A DNA stretch of 64,000 bases from assembly GCA_016703005.1 (NCBI GenBank), contig JADJCX010000018.1, positions 7,599 through 71,598 on the forward strand. Reading direction: 5' to 3'. The notes beneath the pieces are model-generated. The model was not told where the DNA came from, searched no databases, and saw only the letters and a program-made list of their open reading frames with translations. Positions 43,996 through 56,577 of the stretch are shown here, in pieces. The translations under genes and the position numbers were made by a program. Each line of letters starts with the position of its first letter. Within the stretch, counting starts at the first letter, position 1. The stretch comes from Flavobacteriales bacterium (GTDB taxonomy: Bacteria > Bacteroidota > Bacteroidia > Flavobacteriales_F > PHOS-HE28).

Positions 43996-46900
43996 ATGGC
44001 CCAGGCGAAGACCAGCACCACCAAGAAGAACAAGCGCATCGATTTCGGGTCGAACTTGCTCTCGAAAGACTACCCCGACTTCCTTGATATCCAGCTCAAG
44101 AGCTTCGAGGAGTTTTTCCAGATCGAGACCCTCCCGGAGAACCGTTCGCACGAAGGTCTTTTCAAGACTTTCCAAGAGAACTTCCCCATTACCGATACGC
44201 GCAACCAGTTCGTACTGGAATTCCTCGATTATTTCATCGACCCGCCCCGGTATAGCATCGATGAGTGCATCGAGCGTGGTCTTACCTACAGCGTTCCGCT
44301 GAAGGCCAAGCTGAAGCTGTACTGCACCGATCCCGAACACGAGGATTTCGAAACCATCGTGCAGGACGTTTATCTGGGCCAGATCCCCTACATGACCCCC
44401 AAGGGCTCGTTCGTTGTGAACGGGGCCGAGCGTGTGGTCGTTAGCCAATTGCACCGTAGCCCGGGCGTGTTCTTCGGCCAAAGCCGCCACGCCAACGGCA
44501 CCAAACTGTACAGCGCCCGTGTCATCCCTTTCAAAGGGTCGTGGATCGAATTCGCCACGGACATCAACGGCGTGATGTACGCATACATCGATCGTAAGAA
44601 GAAGTTGCCGGTGACCACGCTGTTGCGTGCCATCGGTTTTGAGAGTGATAAACAGATCCTGGAGATCTTCGGCTTGGCCGATGAGATCAAGGTGACCAAG
44701 GCCGCGCTGAAGGAAAGCGTGGGCCGCAAGCTGGCTGCTCGTGTATTGAAGACCTGGGTAGAGGACTTCGTGGACGAGGACACCGGCGAGGTGGTGAGCA
44801 TTGAGCGGAACGAAGTGCTGATCGATCGTGAAACGATCATCGAAGAGCACCACGTGGAGATGATCGCGGAGAGCGGTGCCAAAACCGTGATCCTGCACAA
44901 GAAGGAGATCAACGCCGCCGACTACGCGCTGATCTATAACACCCTGCAAAAGGACACCTCGAACAGCGAGAAAGAAGCTGTGGAAGTGATCTACCGCCAA
45001 TTGCGGAATGCGGAACCACCCGATATCGAAACAGCCCGCGGCGTGATCGACAAACTGTTCTTCAGCGAACAGCGTTACGACCTCGGTGAAGTGGGTCGTT
45101 ACCGGATCAATAAGAAACTCGGTCTCGAGAGCGAACTGAGCGTTCGCGTACTGACCAAAGAGGACATCATCAGCATCATCAAGTTCCTGATCGAACTGGT
45201 GAACGTGAAGGCCGATGTGGACGATATCGACCACTTGAGCAACCGTCGGGTGCGTACCGTGGGCGAGCAGTTGCACGCACAGTTCGGCGTAGGCCTGGCC
45301 CGTATGGCCCGCACCATCCGCGAGCGCATGAACGTGCGCGACAACGAGGTGTTCACGCCGACCGATCTGATCAATGCCAAAACCCTGAGCTCGGTGATCA
45401 ACTCGTTCTTCGGAACGAACCAGTTGAGCCAGTTCATGGACCAGACGAACCCACTGGCCGAGATCACCCACAAGCGTCGTATGTCGGCACTCGGGCCCGG
45501 AGGTCTGAGCCGCGAACGCGCCGGCTTCGAAGTACGTGACGTTCACTACACGCACTACGGCCGCCTCTGCACGATCGAGACGCCTGAAGGACCGAACAAC
45601 GGTTTGATCAGCAGCTTGTGCGTGTACAGCAAGATCAACAGCCTCGGCTTCATCGAGACGCCATATCGCCACGTGAAAGCGGGCAAGGTGGATCTGAAGA
45701 GCGAGGTGGTTTACCTCACCGCTGAGGAAGAGGACAACAAGATGATCGCTCAGGCCAACGCCTTGGTGAATGAAGATGGTACGTTCGAAGGGCATCGGGT
45801 GAAAGCGCGCCTCATGGGCGACTTCCCTGTGGTGGAGCCTACCGAACTGCACTTGATGGACGTGGCGCCGAACCAGATCGCGTCGATCGCAGCGTCGTTG
45901 ATCCCGTTCCTGGAGCACAACGATGCCAACCGTGCGCTCATGGGATCGAACATGATGCGTCAAGCCGTGCCGCTGCTGCGGCCCGAGGCCCCGATCGTGG
46001 GTACCGGCTTGGAAGAACTGGTTGCACGCGACAGCCGTGTGCTATTGACCGCGGAAGGCGAAGGCACTGTGAAATACGTGGACAGCGATCGCATCCTGAT
46101 CGAATACAAGCGTACCGAAGACCAACGCACCGTAAGCTTCGAAGGGGACGAGAAAGAGTACAAGCTCACCAAGTTCCTGAAGACCAACCAAAGCACTTGC
46201 ATGAACCTGCGCCCATTGGTGCGCAAGGGTGATAAGGTGACAGCGGGCCAGACGCTCTGCGAAGGCTACGGCACACAGGACGGTGAGCTGGCTATCGGCC
46301 GGAACCTCGTTGTGGCGTTCATGCCATGGAAGGGGAACAACTTCGAGGATGCTATCGTGCTCAGCGAGCGCGTGAGCCGCGAGGACGTGTTCACCTCGAT
46401 CCACATCGACGAGTACAACATGGAGGTGCGCGATACCAAGCGTGGCTTGGAGGAACTCACCGCCGATATCCCGAACGTTTCGGAAGAAGCGACGAAGGAC
46501 CTCGACGAGAACGGCTTGATCCGCATCGGTGCCGAGATCAACGAAGGCGATATCCTCATCGGCAAGATCACACCGAAAGGGGAGACCGATCCAAGCCCGG
46601 AGGAAAAACTGCTCCGTGCCATCTTCGGTGATAAGGCTGGTGATGTGAAGGACGCTTCGATGAAAGCGCCTCCAAGCACCAAGGGTATTGTCATCGACAA
46701 GAAACTCTTCAGCCGCGCCATCAAGGACAAGAAGAGCAAGGGCAACGAGAAAGGAGTTCTGGAGGCCATCGACAAGGATTACGACAAGGAGCTCGCGACC
46801 TTGAAGGATCTCCTCGTGGAGAAGATGATGAAGTTCATGGGTGGTCTCACCTGCAACGGCATCTTCAACAAGTACAAGGAGGAGATGGTGAAGAAGGGAG

Positions 46901-47841
46901 CCAAGTTCACGGCCAAGGTGCTACAGGGCATCGACTACGTGACGGTGGACCCCACGGATTGGACGAGCGACAAGAAGACGAACGAACTCGCTCGTCAGCT
47001 CATCCACAACTACAACATCCGCTACAACGACATCGGTGGTGCTTACAAGCGGAAGAAATTCCAAGTGAGCATCGGCGACGAATTGCCAGCAGGTATCGTG
47101 AAACTGGCGAAAGTCTATGTGGCCGCGAAGCGCAAGCTGAGCATCGGCGACAAGATGGCCGGACGTCACGGTAACAAGGGCATTGTGGCGCGTATCGTTC
47201 GCGATGCCGACATGCCGTACATGGCCGACGGAACACCGGTGGATATCGTTCTGAACCCACTGGGTGTACCAAGCCGCATGAACTTGGGCCAGATCTATGA
47301 GACCGTGCTCGGATGGGCCGGAATGGTACTGGGTCGTAAGTATGCTACGCCGATCTTCGATGGTGCAACGATCGATGAGATCAACGCTGAAAGCGAGGAA
47401 GCCGGTCTGCCACGCAGCGGCAAGATGGACCTATACGATGGTGGTACCGGGGAACGGTTCCACCAGCCCGCTACCGTGGGCGTGATCTACATGCTGAAGC
47501 TCGCCCACATGGTGGATGACAAGATGCACGCGCGTTCCATCGGACCTTACTCGCTCATCACGCAGCAGCCGCTGGGTGGTAAGGCCCAGTTCGGTGGTCA
47601 GCGTTTCGGTGAAATGGAAGTGTGGGCGTTGGAGGCCTTCGGTGCCGCCAACATCCTGCAGGAGATCCTCACCGTGAAGAGCGATGACGTGCAGGGTCGT
47701 GCGAAGGCTTACGAGGCCATCGTCAAAGGCGAACCCATGCCGACCCCGGGTATCCCTGAATCCTTCAACGTGCTTCTCCACGAATTGCGTGGCCTCACGC
47801 TCAACGTGAGCTTGGAGAACACTGAAACCATCAATAACTGA
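43996..47841 (+). CDS. rpoB: DNA-directed RNA polymerase subunit beta
   Basis: ATG at 43996 gives 1,281 residues, normal for Bacteroidota; an upstream in-frame ATG at 43948 overlaps the leader and is less likely. Conserved regions include GVFFGQSRHANG, the rifampicin-region FFGTNQLSQFMDQTNPLAEITHKRRMSALG (core SQFMDQTNPL), NFEDAIVLSER and the C-terminal FGEMEVWALEAFGA. The reading frame is intact over its full length. rpoC follows after 19 bases. Confidence 0.97.
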   Translation: MAQAKTSTTKKNKRIDFGSNLLSKDYPDFLDIQLKSFEEFFQIETLPENRSHEGLFKTFQENFPITDTRNQFVLEFLDYFIDPPRYSIDECIERGLTYSVPLKAKLKLYCTDPEHEDFETIVQDVYLGQIPYMTPKGSFVVNGAERVVVSQLHRSPGVFFGQSRHANGTKLYSARVIPFKGSWIEFATDINGVMYAYIDRKKKLPVTTLLRAIGFESDKQILEIFGLADEIKVTKAALKESVGRKLAARVLKTWVEDFVDEDTGEVVSIERNEVLIDRETIIEEHHVEMIAESGAKTVILHKKEINAADYALIYNTLQKDTSNSEKEAVEVIYRQLRNAEPPDIETARGVIDKLFFSEQRYDLGEVGRYRINKKLGLESELSVRVLTKEDIISIIKFLIELVNVKADVDDIDHLSNRRVRTVGEQLHAQFGVGLARMARTIRERMNVRDNEVFTPTDLINAKTLSSVINSFFGTNQLSQFMDQTNPLAEITHKRRMSALGPGGLSRERAGFEVRDVHYTHYGRLCTIETPEGPNNGLISSLCVYSKINSLGFIETPYRHVKAGKVDLKSEVVYLTAEEEDNKMIAQANALVNEDGTFEGHRVKARLMGDFPVVEPTELHLMDVAPNQIASIAASLIPFLEHNDANRALMGSNMMRQAVPLLRPEAPIVGTGLEELVARDSRVLLTAEGEGTVKYVDSDRILIEYKRTEDQRTVSFEGDEKEYKLTKFLKTNQSTCMNLRPLVRKGDKVTAGQTLCEGYGTQDGELAIGRNLVVAFMPWKGNNFEDAIVLSERVSREDVFTSIHIDEYNMEVRDTKRGLEELTADIPNVSEEATKDLDENGLIRIGAEINEGDILIGKITPKGETDPSPEEKLLRAIFGDKAGDVKDASMKAPPSTKGIVIDKKLFSRAIKDKKSKGNEKGVLEAIDKDYDKELATLKDLLVEKMMKFMGGLTCNGIFNKYKEEMVKKGAKFTAKVLQGIDYVTVDPTDWTSDKKTNELARQLIHNYNIRYNDIGGAYKRKKFQVSIGDELPAGIVKLAKVYVAAKRKLSIGDKMAGRHGNKGIVARIVRDADMPYMADGTPVDIVLNPLGVPSRMNLGQIYETVLGWAGMVLGRKYATPIFDGATIDEINAESEEAGLPRSGKMDLYDGGTGERFHQPATVGVIYMLKLAHMVDDKMHARSIGPYSLITQQPLGGKAQFGGQRFGEMEVWALEAFGAANILQEILTVKSDDVQGRAKAYEAIVKGEPMPTPGIPESFNVLLHELRGLTLNVSLENTETINN

Positions 47842-47860
47842 TCGTTCAACAGCACCTACG

Positions 47861-50800
47861 ATGAAGAAGGATGTAAAGCTGACCAGCAACTTCAACAAGA
47901 TCGTCATCAGTCTTGCGAGCCCGGAATTGATCCTGGAGCGCAGCCCATGGTGGAGGTGATCAAGCCGGAGACGATCAACTACCGCACGTACAAGCCCGAA
48001 CGCGATGGTTTGTTCTGCGAGCGGATCTTCGGTCCGGTAAAGGATTTCGAATGCCACTGCGGTAAGTACAAGCGTATCCGTTATAAGGGTATCGTGTGCG
48101 ATCGCTGCGGTGTGGAAGTGACGGAGAAGAAGGTCCGCCGCGAGCGCATGGGACACATTTCGCTCACCGTTCCGGTGGCGCACATCTGGTACTTCCGCAG
48201 CCTGCCCAATAAGATCGGTTACTTGCTGGGCCTGCCCACCAAGAAGCTCGACCAGATCATCTACTACGAGCGCTATGTGGTTATCCAAGCCGGCACCGGT
48301 ACCGCAACGAACAAGGAGGGTGTTGCCATCCAATACCTCGACTTCCTCACGGAAGAAGAGTACCTCGACGCGCTCGAGCAATTGGGCAAGGACAACCAGC
48401 ACCTCGACGACAGTGACCCGAACAAGTTCATCGCCAAAATGGGCGCTGAAGCATTGAACGACCTGCTCCGTCGTTTGGACTTGGACACCTTGAGCTATGA
48501 CCTGCGTCACAAGGCGAATACCGAGACCAGTCAGCAGCGCAAGAACGAAGCACTGAAGCGCCTCAACGTGGTGGAAGCCTTGCGTGAAGCCAACACGCGC
48601 CGCGAGAACAAGCCCGAATGGATGATCGTGAAGGTGGTTCCGGTCATCCCGCCCGAGTTGCGCCCCCTGGTGCCCCTGGATGGTGGCCGTTTCGCCACCA
48701 GCGATCTGAACGATCTCTATCGCCGTGTGATCATCCGTAACAACCGCTTGAAGCGGTTGGTGGAGATCAAAGCACCTGAGGTGATCCTGCGCAACGAAAA
48801 GCGCATGTTGCAGGAAGCCGTGGACAGCCTCTTCGACAACAGTCGCAAGAGCAGTGCGGTGAAGAGCGAGAGTAACCGTCCCTTGAAGTCATTGAGCGAT
48901 TCGCTCAAGGGCAAGCAGGGCCGGTTCCGTCAGAACCTGCTCGGTAAGCGTGTCGACTACAGTGCACGTTCCGTGATCGTTGTAGGACCCGAACTGAAAT
49001 TGCATGAATGCGGTTTGCCCAAGGGTATGGCTGCCGAGTTGTTCAAGCCGTTCATCATCCGCAAGCTCATCGAGCGGGGATTGTGAAGACGGTGAAGAGC
49101 GCCAAGAAGATCGTGGACAAGAAGGAGCCCGTGGTGTGGGACATTTTGGAGAGCGTGCTGAAGGGCCATCCTGTGCTCCTGAACCGCGCACCAACGCTCC
49201 ACCGTCTGGGTATCCAAGCTTTCCAGCCCAAGTTGATCGAGGGCAAGGCCATCCAGTTGCACCCGCTCGTTTGTACGGCGTTCAACGCTGACTTCGATGG
49301 TGACCAAATGGCCGTACACGTGCCCCTCGGACACGCTGCTATCCTGGAAGCCCAACTGCTCATGTTGGCCAGCCACAACATCCTGAACCCTGCCAACGGT
49401 GCGCCTATCGCGGTGCCTAGCCAGGACATGGTGCTAGGGTTGTATTACATCACCAAAGGGCGGAAGAGCGAAAAGGACCATCCTGTGAAGGGTGAAGGCC
49501 GTACGTTCTACAGCCCTGAGGAGGTGGTTATCGCTTACAACGAGAACCGCGTGGACTTGCACGCTTGGATCAAGGTGCGTTGGACCGGTGTGGATGGCAA
49601 GAGCCAGATCATCGAGACGACCGTTGGTCGTGTATTGTTCAATGATGTGGTGCCGGATGAGGCTGGCTACATCAACGAGCTGCTGACCAAAAAGGCTCTT
49701 CGCGATATCATCGGCCGTGTGCTGAAGACGGCTGGCACAGCTAAAGCCGCCAAGTTCCACGACGATATCAAAGAGATTGGCTTCAACATCGCCTTCAAGG
49801 GTGGTCTGTCCTTCAACTTGGAGGACGTGATCGTGCCAGACGAGAAGGAGAAGTTGGTGAAAGCAGCGCAGAAGGAAGTGGACGAAGTGATGGGCAACTA
49901 CAACATGGGCCTGATCACCAACAATGAGCGTTACAACCAGGTCATCGACATCTGGACACACACGAATAGCCGTGTGACCAAAACGTTGATGGACCGCCTC
50001 GCAGCCGACCGTCAGGGCTTCAACTCCATCTTCATGATGATGGACAGTGGTGCTCGTGGTAGTAAAGAGCAGATCCGTCAGCTCAGCGGTATGCGGGGTC
50101 TTATGGCCAAGCCGCAGAAGAGCGGTGGTGGTGGTTCGCAGGACATTATCGAGAACCCCATCCTCTCGAACTTCAAAGAAGGACTTTCGATCCTTGAGTA
50201 CTTCATCAGCACGCACGGTGCCCGTAAGGGTCTCGCCGATACCGCGCTGAAGACCGCTGACGCAGGTTACCTGACCCGCCGTCTAGTGGACGTTGCGCAG
50301 GACGTGGTGATCAACGCCGAGGACTGCGGAACGCTCCGTGGTCTGGTGGCAACGGCACTGAAAAAGAACGAGGAGATCGTGGAGTCGCTCCATGATCGTA
50401 TCCTTGGCCGTTGTGCGGTTCACGATGTCTATCACCCACAGACCGGCGAACTGATCGTGTCGAGCGGTGAGCAGATCACCGAGGATATTGCCACGATCAT
50501 CGGCGCCAGCCCGATCGAGGAGGTGGAGATCCGCAGCGTCCTGACGTGTGAGCAGAAGAAAGGCGTTTGCACCAAGTGCTACGGTCGCAACCTTGCGACA
50601 GGTCGTATGGTGCACATTGGTGAGGCTGTCGGCGTTATCGCCGCACAGTCCATCGGTGAACCAGGTACCCAGCTTACACTGCGTACGTTCCACGTAGGTG
50701 GTGTTGCAGGTAAGATCACCGAGGAAAGCGAGGTGAAAGCCAAATATGATGGCAAGCTCGAGATCGATGAGCTGCGCACTGTGAAGCGGAAGGACCGCAA

Positions 50801-52160
50801 GGGCGATGATGCCGAGGTGGTCATCAGCCGCAGTACCGAGATGCGCATCGTTGACAGTAACACGGGCATTGTGCTCACCACGAGTGTGATCCCATACGGC
50901 GCCTTCCTGTATGCCAAGAACGGCAAGTCAGTGAAGAAGGGCGACGTGATCTGCACATGGGACCAGTACAACGCCGTCATCATCTCCGAATTGAGCGGTA
51001 AGCTCGAGTTCGAAAGCATCGAAGAGAGCGTCACCTACCGTGAGGAGATCGACGAACAAACCGGGTTCACCGAGAAAGTGATCGTGGAAAGTCGCGACAA
51101 GCGCAAGAACCCCACGATCAAGATCATGGACCTGAAGAGCAAGGAGGAAGTGAAGAGCTACTCGTTGCCCGTAGGTGCGCACATCATGGTGAAAGAGGGT
51201 GACAAGGTTGAAGCCGGCGACGTGCTGGTGAAGATCCCACGCACCAGTGGAAAGGGCGGTGATATCACCGGTGGTCTGCCACGTGTAACGGAACTGTTCG
51301 AAGCCCGTAACCCGAGCAACCCTGCAGTGGTCAGCGAGATCGACGGTATCATCTCTTACGGCAAGATCAAGCGCGGTAACCGCGAGATCAACGTGGAGAG
51401 CCGTACCGGCGAGCGCAAGACGTATCTGGTTCCCTTGAGCAAGCACATCCTCGTGCAGGAGAACGACTTCATCAAGGCGGGGGCTCCATTGAGCGATGGT
51501 AGCATCAGCCCGATGGATATCCTCGACATCCAAGGCCCGACACGTGTGCAGGAGTACCTCGTTGATGAGGTACAAGAGGTTTATCGCATGCAGGGTGTGA
51601 AGATCAACGACAAGCACTTCGAGGTGATCGTACGCCAGATGATGCGCAAAGTTGAGATCGAGGATCCCGGGGATACCCGCTTCCTCGAGAAGCAGAGCGT
51701 TAACAAGTCCGAGTTCATGGGTGCCAACGACGGTATCTACGACCTGATGGTCGTTGTTGATGCTGGCGACAGCTCCAGCTTCAAGGAAGGCCAGATCATT
51801 ACCGCCCGCAAACTGCGCGATGAGAACAGCGCCCTGAAGCGGAAGGATGCGAAACCGGTTGAGGCCCGCCACGCGGCACCCGCAACCGCCCGCACCATGT
51901 TGCAGGGTATTACGCGTGCCTCTTTGCAAACGGAGAGCTTCATGAGCGCCGCCTCGTTCCAAGAGACGACCAAGGTGTTGAACGAAGCTGCCGTGAGCGC
52001 GAAGGAGGATTTCCTTACTGGCTTGAAGGAGAACGTGATCGTTGGTCACTTGATCCCTGCCGGTACCGGCACGCGCCGTTTCCAGAAGAACATCGTGGGT
52101 AACAAAGACGATATGGAGCGGATGGCCGCTGAGCGTGTTGTTGCGGTTACGGAGGACTGA
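47861..52160 (+). CDS. rpoC: DNA-directed RNA polymerase subunit beta' (three indels)
   Basis: ATG at 47861 starts MKKDVKLTSNFNKIV. Near 47942-47952 two extra bases (a C in CCC and a G in GG) turn SHGEV into another frame. At GGGG 49076-49079 one G is missing, where IERGIVKTVK is expected. With these three corrections the gene is exactly 1,433 codons (1,432 aa). The zinc-binding N-terminus (CHCGKYKR...CDRCGVEV) and the catalytic NADFDGDQM are present. A cell cannot live without rpoC, so this is the clearest evidence that the window carries read errors. Confidence 0.95.
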
Positions 52161-52171
52161 ACCGAAGCACC

Positions 52172-52489
52172 ATGGCCGAGACCGAAAAACCCAAGGGCAA
52201 CCAGCTGAACATTGAGATCAGCGAGGAGGTGGCTGATGGCATTTACAGTAACCTGGCCATCATCACCCACAGCAACTCGGAGTTCGTGCTCGATTTTGTG
52301 CGCGTTATGCCCGGTGTGCCCAAGGCGAAGGTGAGGGCTCGTGTGCTCCTCACTCCCCAGCATGCCAAACGGCTGATGCGTGCGCTTGCGGACAACATCA
52401 GCAAGTTCGAGCAGGTACACGGCCAGATCAAGGACACCGAGATGCCCCAGATCCCGATGAACTTTGGCGGACCGGCCGCACAGGCCTGA
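52172..52489 (+). CDS. DUF3467 family protein
   Basis: A 105-residue cytoplasmic protein with the DUF3467 core: LNIEISEEVADGIYSNLAII, HSNSEFVLDFVRVMPG, and LTPQHAKRLMRALADNI. The function is unknown. It starts 11 bases after rpoC and ends before a strong terminator, so it is the last gene of the rpo transcript; this linkage is common in Bacteroidota and suggests a link to transcription or translation. Confidence 0.88.
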   Translation: MAETEKPKGNQLNIEISEEVADGIYSNLAIITHSNSEFVLDFVRVMPGVPKAKVRARVLLTPQHAKRLMRALADNISKFEQVHGQIKDTEMPQIPMNFGGPAAQA

Positions 52490-52507
52490 GCCAACCTAAC
52501 ACAAGGC

Positions 52508-52538
52508 ACAGCCCCCGACGAAAGTCGGGGGCTGTTTG
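52508..52538 (+). terminator. Terminator closing the rpoBC-DUF3467 operon
   Basis: ACAGCCCCCGAC and GTCGGGGGCTGT form a perfect 12-bp stem with a GAAA tetraloop, followed by TTTGCG. Very stable; the U-tract is short. The next 235 bases to 52774 contain no recognisable gene; TTGACA at 52673 and CACATTCG near 52693 may belong to a promoter. Confidence 0.8.
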
Positions 52539-52773
52539 CGTTAGCGCTAAGGCCAACGGAGCATGGCTTTGATCGGCCATGTTCTGCGGGGAAGGTTCAT
52601 CATCGACAGGTGTTCGTCGCCCAATTATGTGGCTTTATTGGCCTTAAATCCCTGTTCGACGGGGCCGGGCTCTTGACAACCCTATTCCGCCTAACCCACA
52701 TTCGACCGTTCTTTTCAAGGATAGCCCCCCGGTTCTTGGATCTGATCTAAATCACCTAAAGACCGAACGCACC

Positions 52774-55700
52774 ATGAATCTCATGACTCCTTGGCTCTCT
52801 GTAATTCCGAATTGGGCCCGCCTCAGCCACCAAGCCTTACTGATGGTTGGTGCCTCGTTAGCCTTCCAGACGGGATATGCCCAATGCTTGACCTCTCCTG
52901 GCGGCGAGAATGGCACATTGACGCCAACATGCAATGGAACAACTCAAACAATTACGGTCTTGGGTCGGGCGCGGGAATACTCCACGGTCCAGCTCACCGC
53001 AGGAAATACCTACACGTTCAGCATATCAGCCCCGGGTGAGTTCATCACTATCGCCACGACCGCACCCGCTGCGTTGGCTTGGGGTACCACGCCGCTCACT
53101 TATACTGCTGTGACCACGGGTCCGCATCGTTTCTATCATCACCTGAACGCGGCGTGCGGAACGCAAGGTGCGTTCAGTTTCGTGTTCAAGACGCGATCGG
53201 TGAGTTGTGTTGAGCCCCCTTGCTCCGGCACGCCAGCCGCTGTTACTGTTAGCGGCACGAGCACACCCGTATGTGGTACTGCGGCGGCCCGCACCTACAC
53301 CCGTACAGCTGGTTCGACCGGCTTCTCTGGTCTGTCATACCAATGGGCATACAGCCTTACACCCGGCGGGGCGCTCACCAACGTTGGTACGCTGAATGCC
53401 CTGACGTATTCGACCACCGCTGGTGTTACACAAACCCGCTACTACAAGGTGGTCAGCACTTGCTCTAACGGCGGTGGTAGCGCGGTCTCGAACGAGATCC
53501 CCTATGTTGTGAATCCAGTGCCTTCGGCTACCGCAGGTGGCAACTCTCCGATTTGCGAGGGGGCAACGCTGAACCTCACGGGTACTACGGACATCGGGAC
53601 CAGCCATTCTTGGACCGGGCCATCGGGGTTCATCAGCGGCGCGCAGAACCCAACACGGCCGCTTATGACGAGTGCTGATGCAGGTACATACACGTACACG
53701 GCAACTGTGGCCGCAACAGGTTGTGCCAGCACCCCCAGCAACTATGCGGTAACGGTGAACCCGGGCTTGAGCATTCCGGTGATCACACCGTCCAGTGCCA
53801 CCACTTGTGCAGGAGCGGGTCAGCTTTTGACGGCTGCGGCTACCTCCAATGCCACTGTGCCGTCATCGCCTTTCAATAGCACCGGGGGGCCGGCGACCAT
53901 TACGGTGACCAACGCGCAGAATGCCAGCATCTATCCGTGGAACCTTGTGATTAGTGGACTTCCGGCATCCGGGATCACTGTTGCTTCGGTCAACATCAAC
54001 GGTGTTGCGCACACCTTCCCTGATGATCTGGACATCCTGTTGCAATCGCCTACCGGAACCAACGTGGTCCTTATGTCGGACGCGGGTGGCAATACCGACG
54101 TAACCGCCACGAACTGGACGTTCTCAACGGGTAGCCCGGCGATGTCCGACGCGGGAACGAATGGCTCCGGAACGTACAGTCCGACCAATATTGGAGCTAG
54201 CGATGACTTTCCAACGGCTCCCGGCCCAGGGAACGGATTCAGCCAAGCTTCTCCATCGTTGTCATTGTTCACCGGCAATTTCAATGGCACTTGGAAATTG
54301 CTGATCCGTGATGATGCCAATGGTGATGCCGGGTCGGTGACGAGTTGGAGCATCACATTCAGTCTTCCTGCCCCGGTCAGCTATACGTGGTCTCCCAACG
54401 TGGCATTGAGCGGCACGACCGGTCCATCGGTCACGGCTTCCCCTACAAACACACAGATGTACACGGTTACCGCTTCGCACGGGCCGAACGCCTGCACCAG
54501 AAGCGCCGACGTGACGATCACAACAGTTGATCCGCCGAATGCCGGCACGGATGCAACGTTGACGATCTGTAGTAACGCAGCCGCCGCAAGCCTCGTCGCC
54601 CAGCTTGGTGGTGCTCCGGATGGCGGTGGTTCTTGGAGTGGTCCTAGTCCTGTCGTGGGGGTATGTACGATCCCACAACCATGAGCCCGGGTTCATATCT
54701 GTATACCGTGAACGCATCGCCATGTGCGCCTGCTGTAGCAACCGTGACCGTCACCGAAGATCCCGCTACTGTCTGGTATGCCGATGCTGACAATGACGGT
54801 GCGGGCGACCCGAACGTATCGTTGATGGCTTGCGCGCAACCATTGGGTTACGTGGCGAACGACAATGACGTTTGCCTCGGTGGGCCGGAACCTGGTCAAG
54901 CATGCAACGACGGTGACCCATGTACGATCAACGATGTGGTGAACGGCTCTTGCACGTGCTCCGGCACATTCGCTGGCGACAGTGACAACGATGGGACCTG
55001 CGACCCCTTGGACGTCTGTCCGGGCTCACCCGAACCTGGCATGGTCTGCAACGATGGAAACCCGTTCACTACCGGGGATGTCGTGAACGGTGCTTGTGCC
55101 TGCGTTGGAACCCCTGTTCCCTGCACGGAGAACGTGGTGTTGGATCTTCACACGGACAATGCTGGCAGTGAGACCAGTTGGGAGATCAAGGACGCCAACT
55201 CTCCCTTTGTGGTTTGCTCGGGAAACTCATACTCCAGCAACTCAATGATCAGTTTGAACTGTTGTCTGGTACCGGGTTGTTATGTGCTGAACGTGTTCGA
55301 CAGCTTCGGCGATGGTATGACCACCGGAGGCTACGTTCTGCGCACCGTGGATGGCGATCGGATCATCGACAATGAGAGCGATGGACAGTTCACCTTCCAG
55401 AGCTCCTCACCGCTCGGTTTCTGCGTGCCGATGGGAACGGATAAGCTCACCGTGTTCACTTGCGATCGCGAGGACCTGAGCGCAGGCAGCGTGATCGTTG
55501 CCAGTGCGAATCCCGCAGTGGCTGGTGAGTTCGGGGTGGGTATCAATCGGATGATGGATACCAGTTCTGGATCTATGACCCCGATGGTTCGTACAGCCGT
55601 CGCATCTATAAGAGCCATGCTTCGCCCGGAGCGGGTGGTGCACCTGGCGCTGATGCCTGCGCCCACCTCAAGTTGAGCAGCATCGTCACGTCCCCTGTAC

Positions 55701-56485
55701 CGGCCGACAAGCTGTTGAACGTGCGCGTGCGGAGCAAGGTCAACAACACGTTCGCGGAGTTCGGTCCTGCGTGCAGGATGATGGTCCTCAGCACCCCGAT
55801 CGCCTGCCCGACCACGCAGCTTGACAACAACCCGCTGCATGTGGGTACCACCTTGAGCTGCGGTGCCACCGGCAAGGTGGTCGCTGCTTCGGGCAACGCC
55901 GGTAAACTCTGGCCGAACCTCGTGCCGGGTGCCAACAAGTACCAGTACGAATTCGCGTTCTTGAGCGAGAACTACTTGCGCACGATCTCCCCGCCCACGG
56001 GCCAATACGCCCTGATGTTGGGCAACTGGGTCACCAACCCATTGCTCTGCGGCACGTTCGAATACGATGTGCGCGTGCGGGCCAGCTTCGACGGCGGTGC
56101 TACGTGGTGCCCTTGGGGACCCATGTGCACGGTGGAGATCACCAACAACCCGCCGAACAATTGCAGTGGCTTTGGCGGGTTCACCGGTGGAGGAGGGTTG
56201 AACAGCTTGGAAGAGCCAGAGACCGAGGTGTTGATGTTGCCGAACCCGGTTCGCGATGGTCACGTGCAATTGCAGCTCAAAGCGCTCTCAACCGATGCTG
56301 CGGAAGTCACGATCGACATTTTCGACCTCTTCGGTAAGCGGGTCATGGCACGCACCATTGCTACTGAAGGTGCCGAGGAATTGACCACCGTGCTCGAACT
56401 GGAGACCAGCATGGCGAAGGGCCTCTACATGGTGAATATTACGATCGGGGACAAGTTGCACGTGCAACGCTTGGTGATAGAGTAG
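52774..56485 (+). CDS. Large T9SS surface protein with Ig-like, P-domain and Ca-binding-type repeats (two frameshifts)
   Basis: N-terminal signal region (hydrophobic HQALLMVGASLAF, cleavage near GYAQ). Ig-like/PKD-type modules occur at about residues 145-345. A proprotein-convertase P-domain lies near 364-530 (FNGTWKLLIRDDANGD). Asp-rich repeats with NDG cores (DADNDGAGDP, DSDNDGTCDP) follow, then a beta-rich region, and finally a T9SS type A tail (LPNPVRDGHVQ). Frames change at GGGGG 54657-54661 and near 55545, one base missing at each. The corrected length is exactly 1,238 codons. It is probably an adhesin or secreted surface protein; no catalytic domain was seen. Confidence 0.75.
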
Positions 56486-56501
56486 TGTTGGTTTGAAGGT
56501 G

Positions 56502-56543
56502 CGAACGCCCGCTTCCGGCAACGGAGGCGGGCGTTCGTGTTTA
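56502..56543 (+). terminator. Terminator between the surface-protein gene and the minus-strand patatin gene
   Basis: A near-perfect stem of about 16 bp (CGAACGCCCGCTTCCG with CGGAGGCGGGCGTTCG, one bulge) around a GCAA loop, followed by TGTTTATT. It lies between convergent genes and probably works in both directions. Confidence 0.8.
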
Positions 56544-56577
56544 TTATGCAAAGCGTCAGTGCCAGCCAAGAAATGGC

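Noticed and set aside
43972..45963. 663-codon minus-strand open frame opposite rpoB
   Set aside because: Antisense shadow of an intact, highly conserved gene.
47861..52160. rpoC as a pseudogene or as a naturally split gene
   Set aside because: The breaks are homopolymer indels, not clean domain boundaries, and the corrected length is normal.
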